Assembly (NCBI GenBank): GCA_014138725.1
Contig: JACJID010000001.1
Location: 1,674,001-1,738,000 of the forward strand
Direction of reading: 5' to 3'
DNA: 64,000 nt
From: Kutzneria viridogrisea
GTDB lineage: Bacteria > Actinomycetota > Actinomycetes > Mycobacteriales > Pseudonocardiaceae
The translations under genes were made by a program, and so were the position numbers. This document shows, in pieces, positions 18,102-26,188 of this stretch. How positions within the stretch are numbered: the stretch's first letter is position 1; every line of letters starts with the position of its first letter. The notes beneath the pieces were generated by a model. It was not told the DNA's origin and did no database searches. It saw nothing but the letters and a program-made list of their open reading frames with translations.

Positions 18102-18662
18102 TCAGCTCTGCGGGCTCAGTCCCGCCACGGCTAACTGGAACAGCCGGTCCGCCCGGGCGGCGGGTTCGGGGCAGTGTTCGGTGGCCAGGGCGATGCCGAC
18201 GAGCAGCGTGAGTAGATCCGAGACAGTGACGCCACTGGCCACCACGCCGTCCTGCACGGCGCGGCGCAGCAGGGGCTCTGCCGCCTCCTCCAGTGCCGCC
18301 GAGCAGCTGTTCTCGTGCACGGGGTCGGACCGGGCGTCGTCGTAGGCCAGCGCGGTTGCCAGTCCCCGGGCGGAGACGCAGTAGGCGAGGACCTCGCTCA
18401 GCCATTCCAGCAGCGCGTCGCGGCTGTCACCGGTCAAGCTGTGCGCGCGGATGCGCAGGGCCTCGATCCGTTTCCGGGAGACCGCTTCCAACAGTGCCTG
18501 GCGGGTCGGGAAGTGTCGGCGCACGGTCGCTGAGCCAACTCCCGCTGTGCGGGCGATCTGTTCCAGGGAGGCGCCGGCACCGTGGGTGGCGACCTCCTCC
18601 TCGGCCACGGCGAGGATGCGCGCGTAGTTGCGCCGGGCGTCGGCGCGCTGGCGATCCACCAT
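18102..18662 (-). CDS. TetR-family repressor
   Basis: The 186-residue regulator begins at ATG 18662. The N-terminal HTH is typical (ARILAVAEEEVATHGAGASLEQIARTAGVGSATVRRHFPTRQALLEAV split over residues 12-60). The C-terminal ligand domain is of the common NmrA/SDR-associated type (DGVVASGVTVSDLLTLLVG). It is divergent from the NmrA-family reductase at 18765, with a perfect palindrome between them, so it most likely represses that gene and itself until a ligand binds. The ligand is unknown. Confidence 0.88.
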   Translation of the reverse strand: MVDRQRADARRNYARILAVAEEEVATHGAGASLEQIARTAGVGSATVRRHFPTRQALLEAVSRKRIEALRIRAHSLTGDSRDALLEWLSEVLAYCVSARGLATALAYDDARSDPVHENSCSAALEEAAEPLLRRAVQDGVVASGVTVSDLLTLLVGIALATEHCPEPAARADRLFQLAVAGLSPQS

Positions 18663-18717
18663 GGCGGCAGCTCCAAGCTTGCTAAGTGGCGGGGGCCGCC
18701 ATATCGTACTCGAAGGT

Positions 18718-18738
18718 AAACGGCGGGCCCCGCCGTTT
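18718..18738. promoter_or_regulatory. candidate TetR operator palindrome
   Basis: Two perfect 10-base arms, AAACGGCGGG and CCCGCCGTTT, flank a single central C. It lies between the divergent TetR (start 18662) and NmrA-family (start 18765) genes, 27 bases before the latter. A looser GC-rich copy (GGCGGGGGCCGCC) lies at about 18688-18700. Size and position fit a TetR dimer site. Confidence 0.7.
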
Positions 18739-18764
18739 AATGCGTTGAGCCTTCGAGGAGCAGC

Positions 18765-19712
18765 ATGTCCACAGATCCCGCGCCCGTCCTGGTCACCGGC
18801 GCCACCGGCAGGCAGGGCGGCGCCACCGCCCGTGCCCTGCTCGCGGCAGGGATACCCGTCCGTGCCCTGGTGCGCGCTCCGGCCACCGCCCGGGCCAAGG
18901 CCGTCGAAGCACTCGGCGCCGAGCTGGTCACCGGCGATCTTCACGACCGCGATTCCGTGATCCGCGCTGCCAAGGGCGCCCGCGCCGTCTTCTCCGTGCA
19001 GATGCCCGGCATGACCGCAGAAGGCTTCGACTTCGAAGGGGAGGTGGCCCAGGGCATCAACCTCATCGAGGGCTCGAAGGCCGCCGGAGTACCGCAGTTC
19101 GTGCACACCTCCGTCAGCGGCGCCGGTCAGCACACCGAAACCCCCGGCTGGGCCGAAGGCCGCTGGGCCTCGATGGAAGCCACCCTGGGAGCCAAGAGCG
19201 CGATCCAGGACCGGGTCCGCACGGCTGGCTTCCCCCGCTGGACGCTGCTCAAGCCGAGCTTCTTCATGGAGAACTTCCTGCCGTCCATGGCATTCCTGTT
19301 CCCGCGCGGCATCGAGGGCGGTCTGGTGAGCGTCGTCAAACCCGATACCCGGTTGTCCCTGGTCGCGGTGGACGACATCGGCAGGGCGGCCGCCGCGGCC
19401 ATATCCGCGCCGGAGCGGTTCGACGGGGTCGAGTTGGAACTGGCAAGCGACTACCTGTCGATGGCGGAGATCGCTGAGGTCCTCTCCCGCGCTCTGGACA
19501 CGCACCTGTCCGCGCCGGACATGACCGTGGCGGAGGCACTTGCCGCCGGGATGCCGGCGATGGGTGCCTCGCACGAGTGGATGAACGTGGCCGGCCAACC
19601 GGCCCGCCCGCAGTACGCGAGGGACCTCGGCATCCCGCTCACCAGCTTCGATGCGTGGGCGCAGGAGTACCTGCGCCCCATGGCCGGTGACGCCAATGTC
19701 CCGTCAAAGTGA
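18765..19712 (+). CDS. NmrA-family NAD(P)-binding protein
   Basis: The 315-residue atypical short-chain dehydrogenase-like protein has a Rossmann N-terminus with VLVTGATGRQGG (residues 8-19) as the dinucleotide site. It continues with the NmrA/HSCARG pattern (VRALVRAP, FSVQMPG, QFVHTSVSGAG, FFMENFLPSMAF). Such proteins are NADPH sensors or quinone/isoflavone-type reductases; no classic YxxxK triad is expected or seen. ATG at 18765 has GAGGAG 6 bases upstream. It is probably controlled by the divergent TetR. Confidence 0.85.
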   Translation: MSTDPAPVLVTGATGRQGGATARALLAAGIPVRALVRAPATARAKAVEALGAELVTGDLHDRDSVIRAAKGARAVFSVQMPGMTAEGFDFEGEVAQGINLIEGSKAAGVPQFVHTSVSGAGQHTETPGWAEGRWASMEATLGAKSAIQDRVRTAGFPRWTLLKPSFFMENFLPSMAFLFPRGIEGGLVSVVKPDTRLSLVAVDDIGRAAAAAISAPERFDGVELELASDYLSMAEIAEVLSRALDTHLSAPDMTVAEALAAGMPAMGASHEWMNVAGQPARPQYARDLGIPLTSFDAWAQEYLRPMAGDANVPSK

Positions 19713-19757
19713 AGTCTGCTCGGGGACGATCTGCTGGCGAAGCCGCACGACCACCGG

Positions 19758-20621
19758 CTAGTGGCTGAGCTGCGCCCGTGCCGCCGCGCCGAGGTCGGCC
19801 AGGGTCAGCTGGTGGGCCGGTGGCCGGTCGAGCACCACGTGGCTGGTGACCCGGAGCTGGCCGTCCACGTGCAGTAGTTCGCCGGGGGCGAGTTGGCGCC
19901 ACGCCGGGTTGTCGTCCATGCGCTCGCTGGCCACGACCACGGCGGGGGAGTCGATGAGGTCCCCGGACCGCACGCGCACGGTGCCCGCGGGGCTGGCGTG
20001 CTCCAGGTGCCGTCCCGTGCCGCCGCCGGGTTCGCGGGCCAGCACGTACAGGCCGTGGGTGTCCGGGTAGCGCACCGCCCACAGCTCGGTCGGCATGGTC
20101 AGCAGCAGGTTCACCGCGTAGATCGGCAGGTGCCCGGCGACCCAGCGCAGCGCGGTGCGGATGCCCGCGGCCACGTCGCCGCCGTGTTCGGCGATGTGCT
20201 TGGTGATCAGCGCGAACAGCCGCTCCGAGTCGGTTTCCCCGTGCACCTGCTCCCGGTACGGCCCGAGTTGCGCCTCCAGCGCGGGCAGGTCCCGCACCAC
20301 CCCGTTGTGCGCGAAGATCCGGCCGTCTTGCACGAACGGATGGGTGTTGTCCACGGTCAGCGCCCCGGTGGTGGCGTGGCGCACGTGCGCCAGGAACGTG
20401 GTGGACTCGCACTGCCTGGCCTCGGCGGCGAACTCCGTGTCCTCGTAGGCCGCCAGCGGCTGCTTGTCCACCCGGGGCGTGCCGTCGGCGTCGAAGGTGC
20501 CCAGACCGGTGCCGTCCGGGTTGTGCCTGCTCTGCTCGGCAAGGCTGTCGTTGGCGTCGAGTAGCCAGAAGGTGGCGCGAACCCGGGCGGGGGCGGCGGA
20601 CATCCCGAACAATCGGCACAT
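19758..20621 (-). CDS. class II glutamine amidotransferase
   Basis: The 287-residue protein begins MCRLFG, so after Met removal the catalytic Cys2 is the N-terminal nucleophile of an Ntn-type glutaminase. The conserved elements are HNPDGTGLG, FLAHVRHATTG (Arg that binds the glutamine carboxylate), THPFVQDGRIFAHNG (Asn/Gly oxyanion) and GETDSERLFAL. No synthase domain is fused, so it resembles YafJ/EgtC-like stand-alone amidotransferases. The partner and acceptor are not evident. It is divergent from glutamate decarboxylase 51 bases away, and both act on the glutamine/glutamate pool, which may be chance. Confidence 0.88.
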   Translation of the reverse strand: MCRLFGMSAAPARVRATFWLLDANDSLAEQSRHNPDGTGLGTFDADGTPRVDKQPLAAYEDTEFAAEARQCESTTFLAHVRHATTGALTVDNTHPFVQDGRIFAHNGVVRDLPALEAQLGPYREQVHGETDSERLFALITKHIAEHGGDVAAGIRTALRWVAGHLPIYAVNLLLTMPTELWAVRYPDTHGLYVLAREPGGGTGRHLEHASPAGTVRVRSGDLIDSPAVVVASERMDDNPAWRQLAPGELLHVDGQLRVTSHVVLDRPPAHQLTLADLGAAARAQLSH

Positions 20622-20672
20622 CCGTGGCCACCTCCCCTGCGCGGTCGACCCAGGTCTCCTAGCGTGGACCCT

Positions 20673-22076
20673 ATGCCGCTCTCGCACCCCTCGCAGCACA
20701 GCGACTCGGGCCGGCCCGAGCTGTCCATCAATCCGATCTTCACCAGGGAACCGCTGTCCGTGCCGCGCAACCGGCTGCCCGACGCGGAGCTGGACCCCGA
20801 GACCGCCTACCAGGTGGTGCACGACGAACTGATGCTGGACGGCAACTCGCGGCTCAACCTGGCCACCTTCGTGACCACCTGGATGGAACCCCAGGCGGCG
20901 CGGCTGATGGCCGAGTGCGCGGACAAGAACATGATCGACAAGGACGAGTACCCGCGCACCGCCGAGCTGGAGATGCGCTGCGTGCGGATGCTCGCCCAGC
21001 TCTGGCACGCCCCGCCCGCCGAGACCGCGACCGGCTGCTCCACCACCGGCTCCAGCGAGGCCTGCATGCTCGCCGGGCTGGCGCTCAAACGCCGCTGGCA
21101 GCACGCCCGCCGCGCCCAGGGCAAGCCGACGGACCGCCCCAACCTGGTGATGGGCGTGAACGTGCAGGTGTGCTGGGACAAGTTCGCCAACTACTGGGAC
21201 GTGGAGCCCCGGCTGGTGCCCATGGAGGGGGAGCGGTTCACCCTGTCGGCGGAGGAAGCCGTCAAGCTGTGCGACGAGAACACCATTGGCGTGGTGGCGA
21301 TCCTGGGCTCGACCTTCGACGGCAGCTACGAGCCGGTCGCGGAGATCTGCGCCGCGCTGGACGAGTTGCACGAGCGCACCGGGCTGGACGTGCCGGTGCA
21401 CGTGGACGGCGCCTCCGGGGCGATGGTGGCGCCGTTCTGCGATCCCGACCTGGCCTGGGACTTCCGCCTGCCCCGGGTGGCCTCGATCAACACCTCCGGG
21501 CACAAGTACGGGCTGGTGTACCCGGGCGTGGGCTGGGTGGTGTGGCGCGACGCCGAGGCGCTGCCGGAGGACCTGGTGTTCCGGGTGAACTACCTCGGCG
21601 GGGACATGCCCACCTTCGCGCTGAACTTCTCCCGGCCGGGGGCGCAGGTCGTCGCCCAGTACTACAACTTCCTGCGCCTGGGCTTCGACGGCTACCGGCG
21701 GGTGCAGCAGAGCTGCCGCGAGGTGGCCACCTCGCTGGCCGCGCGCCTGGCCAAGCTCGGCGCCTTCCGGCTGATCACCGACGGCAGCCAGCTGCCGGTG
21801 GTCGCCTTCACCCTCGCCGAGGAGGTCACCGGCTACTCGGTGTTCGACGTGTCCGCCGAGCTGCGCCAGCACGGTTGGCTGGTGCCCGCCTACACCTTCC
21901 CGCCCGATCGTGAGGACCTGTCGGTGCTGCGCCTGGTGGTGCGCAACGGTTTCAGCCACGACCTGGCCGACCTGTTCCTGGACGACCTGGAACGGGTGGT
22001 TGGCCGGTTGCAGCAGCGGAGCGGCCCACAGCGGGGCCCCGAGGCCGCCGGTTTCGCGCACGGGGCCGGGCGCTAG
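20673..22076 (+). CDS. gad: glutamate decarboxylase
   Basis: This PLP-dependent enzyme of about 467 residues converts glutamate to GABA and CO2, consuming a proton. Recognised by the pyridoxal lysine in INTSGHKYGLVYPG, HVDGASGAMVAPF, TGSSEACMLAGLA and FALNFSRPGAQVVAQYY, all as in bacterial GadA/B and plant GAD. ATG at 20673 is preferred over an in-frame GTG at 20664. Length is normal. The C-terminus carries about 25 extra residues rich in Gly/Arg without a clear motif. A GABA antiporter is not in the window. A strong hairpin follows directly. Confidence 0.93.
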   Translation: MPLSHPSQHSDSGRPELSINPIFTREPLSVPRNRLPDAELDPETAYQVVHDELMLDGNSRLNLATFVTTWMEPQAARLMAECADKNMIDKDEYPRTAELEMRCVRMLAQLWHAPPAETATGCSTTGSSEACMLAGLALKRRWQHARRAQGKPTDRPNLVMGVNVQVCWDKFANYWDVEPRLVPMEGERFTLSAEEAVKLCDENTIGVVAILGSTFDGSYEPVAEICAALDELHERTGLDVPVHVDGASGAMVAPFCDPDLAWDFRLPRVASINTSGHKYGLVYPGVGWVVWRDAEALPEDLVFRVNYLGGDMPTFALNFSRPGAQVVAQYYNFLRLGFDGYRRVQQSCREVATSLAARLAKLGAFRLITDGSQLPVVAFTLAEEVTGYSVFDVSAELRQHGWLVPAYTFPPDREDLSVLRLVVRNGFSHDLADLFLDDLERVVGRLQQRSGPQRGPEAAGFAHGAGR

Positions 22077-22077
22077 G

Positions 22078-22115
22078 ACTCGCCCCTGGCAGCGGTGGCG
22101 CTGCCAGGGGCGAGT
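22078..22115. terminator. bidirectional hairpin terminator
   Basis: Two perfect 16-base arms (ACTCGCCCCTGGCAGC and its complement) enclose the six-base loop GGTGGC. It starts just after the glutamate decarboxylase stop and 3 bases from the stop of the converging gene at 22119, so it can serve both strands. There is no U-tract, as is usual in actinomycetes. Confidence 0.85.
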
Positions 22116-22118
22116 TCG

Positions 22119-22478
22119 TCAGCCCTGCGCGACCGCCCTCGTGGTGCTCGGCGTCGGCTCGGGCGCCTTGGTCGTGCTCGGGGTGACGCTGGGTGCCTTC
22201 GAGGTGGTCATCGTGCTCGGCGTGACACTGGGCGCCACTGTCGTCGGCGTGACGCTGGGTGCCTTCGACGTCGTCATCGTCGTCGGCGTGACGCTCGGCG
22301 CCTTCGAGGTGGTCACGGTCACGGGCGCCTTCGTGGTGCTGGTGGTCGGGGCCACTGTGGCGGCGCCGTCGGCGAGCGAGGTCGCCGCCACCGCCAGCCC
22401 CCCGGTGCCCAGCACGCCGACGGCGACAGCCGCCGCGACCAGGGCTCGACGGGAGCTCAGCACAGTGGGGATTCGCAT
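22119..22478 (-). CDS. secreted Thr/Ser/Pro-rich repeat protein
   Basis: A protein of about 119 residues with a clear signal peptide (SSRRALVAAAVAVGVLGTGGLAVAA). The remainder is almost only Thr, Ser, Pro, Val and Lys, with repeats of TTSKAPSVTP separated by MTTS or VAPS. There is no folded domain. ATG 22478 has GAGGAGGA 5 bases upstream; the longer open frame lacks one. Such low-complexity exported proteins are often mannosylated cell-wall proteins; here that is inference. It follows the membrane protein and ECF sigma gene on the same strand, so may be their target or partner. Confidence 0.7.
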   Translation of the reverse strand: MRIPTVLSSRRALVAAAVAVGVLGTGGLAVAATSLADGAATVAPTTSTTKAPVTVTTSKAPSVTPTTMTTSKAPSVTPTTVAPSVTPSTMTTSKAPSVTPSTTKAPEPTPSTTRAVAQG

Positions 22479-22598
22479 GGAGTTCCTCCTCGGTGTCACA
22501 GCACCGGACCGCGTCTGCCACGGCTCGTCCGGTGTTCTCACACCACTTGCACGCGGCACCCCGCCGATCTGTTGCACCGGGGCCGTGACTTCTCCGGA

Positions 22599-22973
22599 TC
22601 AGCCCGCGGCCCCCGCCGCGCTGGTCGTCTGACGGGTGGTCGCCAGCGTGGCCGACGGAGAGGTCGCCGGCGCCGTGGTCGGGCTCACCGTGGTCGTCAG
22701 CCCCGTCCGCGGCGTCGGCTCCAGCGTGGTCGGCGACTGCATGGTCGGCACGGGGGCCGCCGGCGGCTGCTGCTCGGAGCCACCGCGCGGGACGAGCACC
22801 AGGCTGACCACCAGGACCGCCAGCACCGCCGCGGCGGCGGCCAGCGGGGCGTACCGGCGCACGGCCGAACGGGAACGGGCCCGCGCGCGGATCGCCGGCC
22901 CGGACAGGTTCGAGCGGACCTGGTCGGCACGTGCGGCGAGCATGCGCCGCAGCTGGTCCTCCGGCTCACTCAT
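22599..22973 (-). CDS. single-pass membrane protein downstream of ECF sigma (possible anti-sigma factor)
   Basis: The 124-residue protein has a cytosolic N-terminus of about 45 residues (EPEDQLRRMLAARADQV), one transmembrane helix (YAPLAAAAAVLAVLVVSLVLV, about 41-61) and a Thr/Pro-rich outside tail like that of the next gene. The start overlaps the end of the sigma gene by 8 bases, the usual arrangement for sigma/anti-sigma pairs. No zinc-binding HxxxCxxC motif is present, so any anti-sigma role would be through another fold and is inferred only from position and topology. Confidence 0.7.
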   Translation of the reverse strand: MSEPEDQLRRMLAARADQVRSNLSGPAIRARARSRSAVRRYAPLAAAAAVLAVLVVSLVLVPRGGSEQQPPAAPVPTMQSPTTLEPTPRTGLTTTVSPTTAPATSPSATLATTRQTTSAAGAAG

Positions 22974-23481
22974 GGTTCCTCCACGCCCGCTCCGGCATCG
23001 CGATCGCCGACCGTAACGCGGCCAGCCCCCGGCTGACGTGCGCCCGCACGGTCGTCTGCCGGCACCCCAGGATCCCAGCGATCTCGGTGTCGTCCAGGTC
23101 CTCGTAGTAGCGCAGCACCACCGCCGCGCGCTGCTGCCTGGGCAGCTCGCGCAGCAGCTGCCAGAGCCGTTCGTCGTGCTCGTCGCGCAGCGGGTCCAGG
23201 TGTTCCCGCTCGGGCAGCTCGGACCCGGCGGGCCAGATGTGCCGCGTGCTCCAGCGCCGCCGCCAGGACAGGTACTCGTTGGTGATCGCGCGCCGGACGT
23301 AGGCGTAGGCCGATCCTGCGGACCCGCTCACCTCGGCCCAGCGCGGGTAGACCCTGGTGAGGACCTCCTGGACCAGGTCCTCCGCGTCCGCGCGGGCGCC
23401 CGACAGCAGCACCGCGTACCGGACCAGCGCCTGCTGGTGCTGGTGGACGAACTCGTCGAAGGACGCCGCCTCGTCCAACAC
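22966..23481 (-). CDS. ECF RNA polymerase sigma factor, SigE-like family
   Basis: A sigma-70 family protein of about 171 residues. Region 2 is FDEFVHQHQQALVRYAVLLSG..DAEDLVQEVLTRVYPRW, and region 4 is LPRQQRAAVVLRYYEDLDDTEIAGILGCRQTTVRAHVSRGL. It belongs to the short SigE-like actinobacterial group. GTG 23481 is chosen for family length with GGAG 5 bases upstream; longer starts up to 23592 are open. It is the first gene of a three-gene minus-strand cluster with a membrane protein and a Thr/Pro-rich secreted protein, suggesting cell-envelope stress control. Confidence 0.88.
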   Translation of the reverse strand: MLDEAASFDEFVHQHQQALVRYAVLLSGARADAEDLVQEVLTRVYPRWAEVSGSAGSAYAYVRRAITNEYLSWRRRWSTRHIWPAGSELPEREHLDPLRDEHDERLWQLLRELPRQQRAAVVLRYYEDLDDTEIAGILGCRQTTVRAHVSRGLAALRSAIAMPERAWRNHE

Positions 23482-23638
23482 CCAACTCCGCTCTCGTGCC
23501 GCTGTGACTGGTGCAGGGTAGACGCCGGTGCCCCGGGTCCCGTTGCTCAGGACCTCTCCGGTGCGCGCGGAGCCGTTGTCGCATTGCCGCAATTCGTCCT
23601 ATGAGACTTCGTCACTTTGCTCTTGATGGACGTCAACG

Positions 23639-23668
23639 AAAGTTGTCTGGTGCGCGTACAAAGTTGTC
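23639..23668 (+). promoter_or_regulatory. direct repeats AAAGTTGTC, 21 bases apart
   Basis: AAAGTTGTC occurs at 23639-23647 and again at 23660-23668, a start-to-start distance of two DNA helical turns. They lie about 150 bases before the glycosyltransferase operon starting at 23815, in a region less GC-rich than average. An activator binding tandem direct repeats is plausible; the regulator is not identified. Confidence 0.4.
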
Positions 23669-23814
23669 GCTGTGTTGACCCTGGGCGTGACTCGCTGTCA
23701 CGTTTGTTTTGTCGCAGTTATTTCCTGTGAACAATGAGAGGCGCAATCGTGGAAACCGATCGTGTCGGCTTGTTCGTGGTGCCCTGCCTCCCGTGGGATG
23801 GGGCGGCCTGAGCG

Positions 23815-24942
23815 ATGCGAGTGCTGATCGCGTGCATCTCGGCGCACGGCCACATGTTCCCGATGATCACGACCGGGTGGGCGCTGCGCGCCGCCGGTCA
23901 CGAGGTGCTGATCGCCACCGCGGGCGGCCTGGCCCCGGTGGAACGGACCGGCTTGCAGGGTGTGGACATCGCGCCCGGCTTCAGCATGGCGGCCCCGGAT
24001 ACCGAGGAGGACTCGCCCGCGCGCAGCCGCACACCCGAGGTCGAGGAGGGCGCGGACCCGGCCGACCACCTGTGGGCGCACTTCTTCGGCTTCATGGCCG
24101 AGATGCTCGTCGACGGGCTGGTGGACCTCGTGCGTTCCTGGCGGCCCGATGTGGTGCTGCACGAGGAAACCCTGCCGATCGGCTCGCTCGCCGCGATCAA
24201 CGCCGGGGTGCCCTCGATCGCGCACGGTCTCGGTGTCGCGCACGACGTCTCCGGCATGGTCGACTTCTTCACCCCGCAACTGCCGCTGTTCGGCCGGTTC
24301 GGGGTGCGGGGACTGCCCGAGCCCTCCGCCGTGATCGACGTCAGCCCGCCGAGTATGGGGACCGTGCACGGCGGTTGGCCGATGCGGTACGTGCCATACA
24401 ACGGCGCGGGCATGGTGCCGGAGTGGCTGCTGCGCAAGGGATCCCGCCCGCGCGTCGCCGTCACGCTCGGCACCTACGCGCCGCACCGGATCGGGCTGGG
24501 GCCGATCGAGCGGGTGGTGCGGGCCGCGCGCTCGGTCGACGCGGAGTTCGTGCTGGCGATGGGGGAGGCCGACACCTCGGGGCTGGGGCAGTTGCCCGAG
24601 AACGTGCACGCCATGGGCTGGATCCCGATGAACGCGCTGCTGACGACCTGCTCCGCCGTCATCCACCAGGGTGGGTCCGGCACCACCATGACGGCGCTGG
24701 ACGCGGGCATCCCGCAGTTGGTGGTCCCCCAGGACGTGGACCTGACCGCGGCCGCGGTGGCCGCGCGGGGTCTGGGCGCCTCGGTCGAGAGCGAGGAGAT
24801 CACCCCCGAGCTGATCGACCGGCTGCTGGGCGATCCGGACTGGGCCGGTGCGGCCCGGGAGGTGCGGGCGGAAATGCACGACATGCCGTCCCCCGTGAAC
24901 GTGGCGCACCGGATCGGGGAACTGGTGCGGGCCTGTGCGTGA
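23815..24942 (+). CDS. glycosyltransferase, GT1 (UDP-glycosyltransferase/MGT) type
   Basis: The 375-residue GT-B fold enzyme has an N-terminal acceptor domain beginning MRVLIACISAHGHMFPM. The C-terminal nucleotide-sugar domain has MGWIPMNALL and VIHQGGSGTTMTALDAGIPQLVVPQ, the His-Gly-Gly signature that binds the diphosphate. The catalytic His is probably in SAHGHMFP. Such enzymes move an activated deoxysugar onto macrolides, aromatic polyketides or other aglycones. It is first in a three-gene set with a second GT and a sugar aminotransferase. No aglycone genes are in view. Confidence 0.9.
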   Translation: MRVLIACISAHGHMFPMITTGWALRAAGHEVLIATAGGLAPVERTGLQGVDIAPGFSMAAPDTEEDSPARSRTPEVEEGADPADHLWAHFFGFMAEMLVDGLVDLVRSWRPDVVLHEETLPIGSLAAINAGVPSIAHGLGVAHDVSGMVDFFTPQLPLFGRFGVRGLPEPSAVIDVSPPSMGTVHGGWPMRYVPYNGAGMVPEWLLRKGSRPRVAVTLGTYAPHRIGLGPIERVVRAARSVDAEFVLAMGEADTSGLGQLPENVHAMGWIPMNALLTTCSAVIHQGGSGTTMTALDAGIPQLVVPQDVDLTAAAVAARGLGASVESEEITPELIDRLLGDPDWAGAAREVRAEMHDMPSPVNVAHRIGELVRACA

Positions 24943-24961
24943 AACACGGAGGAAATGGACA

Positions 24962-26188
24962 ATGGACAATTCAGGCAAGGGTGCCGCGCCCCACGTTCTG
25001 TTGTGGCCGTTCCCAGGTCACGGCCACGTCGACCCGACGCTGCCGGTGGCCGCCGAACTCGTCCGGCGCGGCCTGCACGTCACCGTCGCCACCACCGAAC
25101 GCTTCGCCGAGGCCGTCACCGCCACCGGCGCCGAGGTCCTGCCCTACGCCTCAGCCCTGGCCGGACGCCCACTACCGGAGGTCTTCGACCCCGACTACCT
25201 CGCCCGCGAACCCCTGCGCGCCATGATCGAGGCCATCGCCACCGTGCCCCCGATCCGCAGCCACTTCCAGCACAGACAACCCCCCGACCTGGTGGTCTAC
25301 GACTCCAGCACCTACGCCGCCGCCCGCGTGGCCGCCCTGACCTGGTCCCGCCCCGCCATCCAGATGTTCCCGACCTTCGCCAGCAACGAGAAGTGGCAAC
25401 TCGGGCCCTGGATCAAAGACGAGTTCGCCCCCGAGATCGACGAGCACCACCCGGCCCTGCTGGAGTTCTTCTACTGCATGGGCGAACTGCTGTCCGGCTA
25501 CGGACTCGACGACATCGACCTGGAACGGTTCCACGCCCCCTGCGAGGACCACAACCTCGTCTTCCTGCCCAAGTTCTTCCAACTGGGCAACGAGTTCTTC
25601 GACGACCGGCACGAGTTCCTCGGCCCCTGCCTACCCACCAACAGCGGCGGCACGTGGCAGCCCCCGGCCAGCGGACACCCCGTCCTGGTCGTGTCCCTGG
25701 GCACCGAGAAGAACAAGGACACGAGGTTCTTCCACGACTGCGCCCAGGCCTTCGCGGACCTGCCCTGGCACGTGGTCCTCACCCTCGGCGGCGGCATGAC
25801 CGTGGCCGACCTGGGCCCCCTGCCCGCCAACGTCGAGGCCCACCAGTACCTGTCCCACGCCGAGGTCCTGCCGCACGCCACCGCACTGGTCGCCCACGCG
25901 GGCATGAGCACCACCATGCGCGCCCTGCACCACGGCGTCGCCCAGGTCCTGGTACCGCACACACCCGAACAACACTTCGTCGCCCGCCGCGCCGCCGAAC
26001 TGGGCATCGCCCGCCTCCTGCCCCGCGACCAGGTCACCGCCCACGCGGTACGCGAGGCCGTACTCGAACTCACCAGCGACGACCGAGCCCGCACCCGCAT
26101 CCACGACCTCGCCGAACAAACCCGCGCCGCAGGCGGAACCGAGCGAGCCGCAGACCTGATCCAAACCAGACTCGAAGGACGGCCATGA
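24962..26188 (+). CDS. second GT1-family glycosyltransferase
   Basis: The product is about 408 residues. The N-terminus HVLLWPFPGHGHVDPTLPVA contains the catalytic His region, and the C-terminal domain has VEAHQYLSHAEVLPHATALVAHAGMSTTMRALHHGVAQVLVPH, with Ala-Gly-Met in place of Gly-Gly-Ser. ATG 24962 is preferred because GGAGG lies 8 bases upstream. It is 19 bases behind the first GT and overlaps the next gene by ATGA. Codon use is markedly C-ending, even for this genome (long runs of CCC/GCC/CAC), unlike the first GT, which hints at a separate origin. Confidence 0.88.
   Translation: MDNSGKGAAPHVLLWPFPGHGHVDPTLPVAAELVRRGLHVTVATTERFAEAVTATGAEVLPYASALAGRPLPEVFDPDYLAREPLRAMIEAIATVPPIRSHFQHRQPPDLVVYDSSTYAAARVAALTWSRPAIQMFPTFASNEKWQLGPWIKDEFAPEIDEHHPALLEFFYCMGELLSGYGLDDIDLERFHAPCEDHNLVFLPKFFQLGNEFFDDRHEFLGPCLPTNSGGTWQPPASGHPVLVVSLGTEKNKDTRFFHDCAQAFADLPWHVVLTLGGGMTVADLGPLPANVEAHQYLSHAEVLPHATALVAHAGMSTTMRALHHGVAQVLVPHTPEQHFVARRAAELGIARLLPRDQVTAHAVREAVLELTSDDRARTRIHDLAEQTRAAGGTERAADLIQTRLEGRP

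Noticed and set aside
18102-19598. A 498-codon frame extending the TetR gene upstream across the NmrA gene
   Set aside because: The TetR domain begins at MVDRQ (18662); the extension covers the promoter region and antisense of the reductase.
19758-22061. A 767-codon minus-strand frame joining the amidotransferase to antisense of glutamate decarboxylase
   Set aside because: Only the last 287 codons (MCRLFG onward) are a real protein; the upstream part is antisense shadow.
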